In this document: positions 11,447-13,612 of the stretch, piece by piece
Layout of the letters: each line of letters begins with the position of its first letter
Position numbering within the stretch: the stretch's first letter is position 1
NCBI GenBank assembly: GCA_002448875.1
Contig: DKAS01000135.1
Coordinates: 1-13,612, forward strand
DNA length: 13,612 nucleotides
Source of the DNA: Proteobacteria bacterium UBA6920
GTDB lineage: Bacteria; Pseudomonadota; Gammaproteobacteria; SG8-11
Direction of reading: 5' to 3'
Translations under genes and position numbers: made by a program
Notes under the pieces: generated by a model
What the model was told of the DNA's origin: nothing
Database searches by the model: none
Seen by the model: only the letters and a program-made list of their open reading frames with translations

Positions 11447-13612
11447 AACGCCTGAGCCGCATTATTTTCGTCAACTGGTATTTGTTCGCCGCCAGGCAAT
11501 GGGATGTCAACGGCCATGTGGCGCTGGTGGGCAAGAACGGCTCCGGCAAGTCCAGTTTCATCGACGCCATGCAATACGTGCTGCTGGGCGGCCACAAGAC
11601 CGACTGGCATCCCAACGCCAAGGCCTCGGAAACCCGCCGCACCCGCGACGTGCGCAGCTATGTGCTGGGCCTGATCAAGGACGAAAGCGCCATTGCCAGC
11701 GGCGGCAGCTACCAGCCCCGCGACAACGCCCTGTGCCGGCTGGTGCTGGTGTTCGACGACGAGGATGGCGAGCAGATTTCCGTCGGCGCCGCCCTCAGTG
11801 CCCGGCGCAGCGATCCGAAGGAGGACGTGGAGGGTTTTTTCATACTCAAGGGCCTGGGCCTGACCCTGGACGATGTGACCAGCCAGAGCGAGCGGGGCCG
11901 AATCGAAAAAACCTACGCCATGATGACCGCCGACTTGCGTCGGCGTCTGCCCGAGGAGCGGCGCTTTCTGTTCAAACACGAGCCCGGTCAGTTCGTCGAG
12001 CAGCTGCTGCGCACCCTGGGCCCGACCAACCGTCCGCCGTCCCTGGCTAAATATAAGCGCTCGTTCAAGCAATCGATCAATTTGAGCGGCCTTGATGATT
12101 CGGTCTCGGATTTCGTCAAGCATTCCATTCTCGATGCCCAGCCCCTGAACCTGGAGCAGATGCGGCAAAGCGTGGCCACCTACCGCAACAAGCTGGAAGC
12201 GGTACAGCGGGCGGAGAAACAGGTGGCGGAGCTGGAGCAGATTCAAAGCATACTGAAACGGGCCTACGCCGCCGGCCAGCGCCGCGCCGGCTACCACTGG
12301 TGCGCGCAGGAACTGCGTTTCGACCGCCAGCAGTTGCTGATCGACACCTTGTATCAGGCTCTGAGCGAAGGGGCGGATAAGTTCCGGTCGCTGCGCCGCC
12401 GGCGCCTGCAATTGCAGGAACAGTTGCGCCGGCAGCAGCGCGAACTGGAGGATCTCACCGCCACCATCAATAGCAACGACGCCGAGATCACCGTTCGTCA
12501 CCTGCGCGAACAGGAACAGACGCAGCTGCAGAACCAGCGCCGCGTTCAGGATCAGCTCACCGCCCTGCGCTCTCAGCTGGGTGTCGTCACCGAGGCGCTG
12601 CGCTATCGCGAGGTACTGGGCCGCGAGTTGGGCGGGGTGTTGTTTCAACTGTCCGAGGACACCCGCGAGGAAATGCTGGACTGGCCCATGGCCCCGGCGC
12701 AACTGGATCAGCGGGTGACGCTGCTGCGCGAGCAACTGCCGGCGCAACTCAGCCAGCTCGATGAGCGCCAGCACGCGGAGAAAAACGAAGCCGCCGCCAC
12801 CCGCGCCCACCTGGGTGAACTGCAGCAGCGCCTGACCCGCCTGCGCGAAGGTCAGGCCGACCTCAGCCCGGCAACTCTCGGTTTGCAACAGGCGCTGGCG
12901 CAGCGGGGCATAGACGCGGTGCCGGTGTGCGATCTGGTGGAGGTGAGCGACAAGCGCTGGCAGCCGGCCATTGAGGCCTATTTGCGTCAAAACACCGAAG
13001 CCCTGGTGGTGCCGCCGGCCCAGGCCCGCCAGGCGGTGGAGTTGTATCGCGGCATGCGCAAGGACATCGCCTACGGCGCGGTGCTGATCAACACCGATCA
13101 GGTACAGCACTGGCGCGAACAGCCCGAGGCCCACACCGCCGCCGCCCTGATCCGCGGCGACGATCCTCTGGCCCGCGCCTATGTGCAACGTCTGTTGAAA
13201 GGCATCCGCCTGGCGGAAGACACCGGCGATTTCATGGCCCGGGAGCGGGCGCTGACACCGGATGGCATGTTCATCCGTCAGGGCGGCATTTCCCGCCTGC
13301 GCCTGCCGGAGGTGGCGAAGCTGGGCCAGGGGGCGCGTGAGGCGCAGATTCAATCACTGGAAAACGAATCCACCACCCTGATCCAGCGCATGACCGAGCT
13401 CAATGGCAGCCACGGCCAGCTGGAAAAAGTGCTGGCGCTGTTGCGTCCCCTGTTTTACGGCCTGGACAAGCTGCCGGCCAGCGAGAGCTTGATCGGCGAG
13501 CGCGTGGCGCTGCAACGCAAGATCAACGACCTGCGCGCCAGCATCGCCGCCATCGACATCAGCCATCTCGACGACCTGAAGAAGAAACAGCAGGCCTTGC
13601 GCAAGGCCTGCT
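11443..13612 (+). CDS. jetC: Wadjet protein JetC (MksB-like SMC ATPase), partial, runs off the right edge
   Basis: This is the SMC ATPase of the Wadjet/Mks complex, which hydrolyses ATP to extrude DNA loops. I read 723 uninterrupted codons from GTG 11443 to the last base. The N-terminal head shows SRIIFVNWYLF then Walker A GKNGSGKS (residues 30-37, Lys36) and SFIDAMQYVLLGG. A coiled-coil arm starts near residue 240 (EQMRQSVATYRNKLEAV) and extends to about 480 with many Gln/Glu/Arg repeats. A hinge-like globular region follows at about 487-640 (PVCDLVEVSDKRW, AIEAYL, ALVVPP), and the returning coil begins near 650. The signature motif and Walker B lie beyond the window. AAGGA (11432-11436) precedes the GTG by 6 bases, inside jetB. 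The gene jetD (Toprim-type nuclease) is expected downstream. Confidence 0.88.
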   Translation, partial: MKRLSRIIFVNWYLFAARQWDVNGHVALVGKNGSGKSSFIDAMQYVLLGGHKTDWHPNAKASETRRTRDVRSYVLGLIKDESAIASGGSYQPRDNALCRLVLVFDDEDGEQISVGAALSARRSDPKEDVEGFFILKGLGLTLDDVTSQSERGRIEKTYAMMTADLRRRLPEERRFLFKHEPGQFVEQLLRTLGPTNRPPSLAKYKRSFKQSINLSGLDDSVSDFVKHSILDAQPLNLEQMRQSVATYRNKLEAVQRAEKQVAELEQIQSILKRAYAAGQRRAGYHWCAQELRFDRQQLLIDTLYQALSEGADKFRSLRRRRLQLQEQLRRQQRELEDLTATINSNDAEITVRHLREQEQTQLQNQRRVQDQLTALRSQLGVVTEALRYREVLGRELGGVLFQLSEDTREEMLDWPMAPAQLDQRVTLLREQLPAQLSQLDERQHAEKNEAAATRAHLGELQQRLTRLREGQADLSPATLGLQQALAQRGIDAVPVCDLVEVSDKRWQPAIEAYLRQNTEALVVPPAQARQAVELYRGMRKDIAYGAVLINTDQVQHWREQPEAHTAAALIRGDDPLARAYVQRLLKGIRLAEDTGDFMARERALTPDGMFIRQGGISRLRLPEVAKLGQGAREAQIQSLENESTTLIQRMTELNGSHGQLEKVLALLRPLFYGLDKLPASESLIGERVALQRKINDLRASIAAIDISHLDDLKKKQQALRKAC

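Noticed and set aside
11428..13353. Long open frame on the minus strand (about 640 codons) opposite jetC
   Set aside because: Low-complexity composition rich in Gln, Ala, Leu and His with no family character. It mirrors the biased codons of the clear SMC gene on the plus strand, which has its own ribosome site and Walker A.
1..13612. CRISPR arrays, tRNA or rRNA genes, insertion sequences with terminal repeats
   Set aside because: No regularly spaced direct repeats, no cloverleaf-type sequence and no intact transposase gene were seen on either strand.

Overview
The window looks like a moderately high-GC gammaproteobacterial chromosome, though nothing in it fixes the genus. The evidence is the mix of families: a CspA-type cold-shock protein, a stand-alone bacterial RRM protein, a Bcr/CflA exporter, a cytochrome c'/cytochrome b561 pair, and an MksBEF/Wadjet-type SMC operon. 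Housekeeping and stress genes are interleaved with intact and broken genome-defence genes.

Layout. (1) 1-890, plus strand: a cold-shock protein gene with a long leader, then a small RRM RNA-binding protein. Several compact hairpins lie around these genes. (2) 907-3810, minus strand: a 967-codon superfamily-1 (DNA2/Upf1-like) helicase-type ATPase. It stops shortly after the GDPxQ motif, has altered Walker residues, and runs convergently into the RRM gene. (3) 3924-5502, minus strand: a Bcr/CflA MFS exporter followed by a small 5-carboxymethyl-2-hydroxymuconate isomerase-like tautomerase. (4) 5880-6956, plus strand: periplasmic cytochrome c' and membrane cytochrome b561, probably one operon carrying electrons between the membrane and the periplasm. 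(5) 7028-7741, minus strand: a membrane-anchored phytochelatin-synthase-like papain-fold enzyme with a complete Cys-His-Asp triad. (6) 7954-9033, minus strand: an EVE-HNH modification-dependent endonuclease whose ATG directly abuts the stop of a 31-codon remnant resembling the N-terminus of a type I restriction HsdR subunit. (7) 9254-9349, minus strand: a short piece resembling the C-terminus of a CcdA antitoxin. (8) 9402-13612, plus strand: jetA-jetB-jetC, a Wadjet/Mks condensin operon that runs off the right edge of the window. The nuclease gene jetD is expected just beyond it.

The Wadjet operon is the strongest system-level call. By family knowledge, JetA (kleisin), JetB and JetC (SMC ATPase) form a DNA-loop-extruding complex, and JetD cuts small circular DNA such as plasmids. 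The neighbouring EVE-HNH nuclease, HsdR-like stub, CcdA-like tail and truncated helicase suggest a defence region with repeated gain, loss and truncation. The JetC reading frame is open from 11443 to the window edge on the plus strand; the long open frame on the opposite strand there is a compositional shadow.
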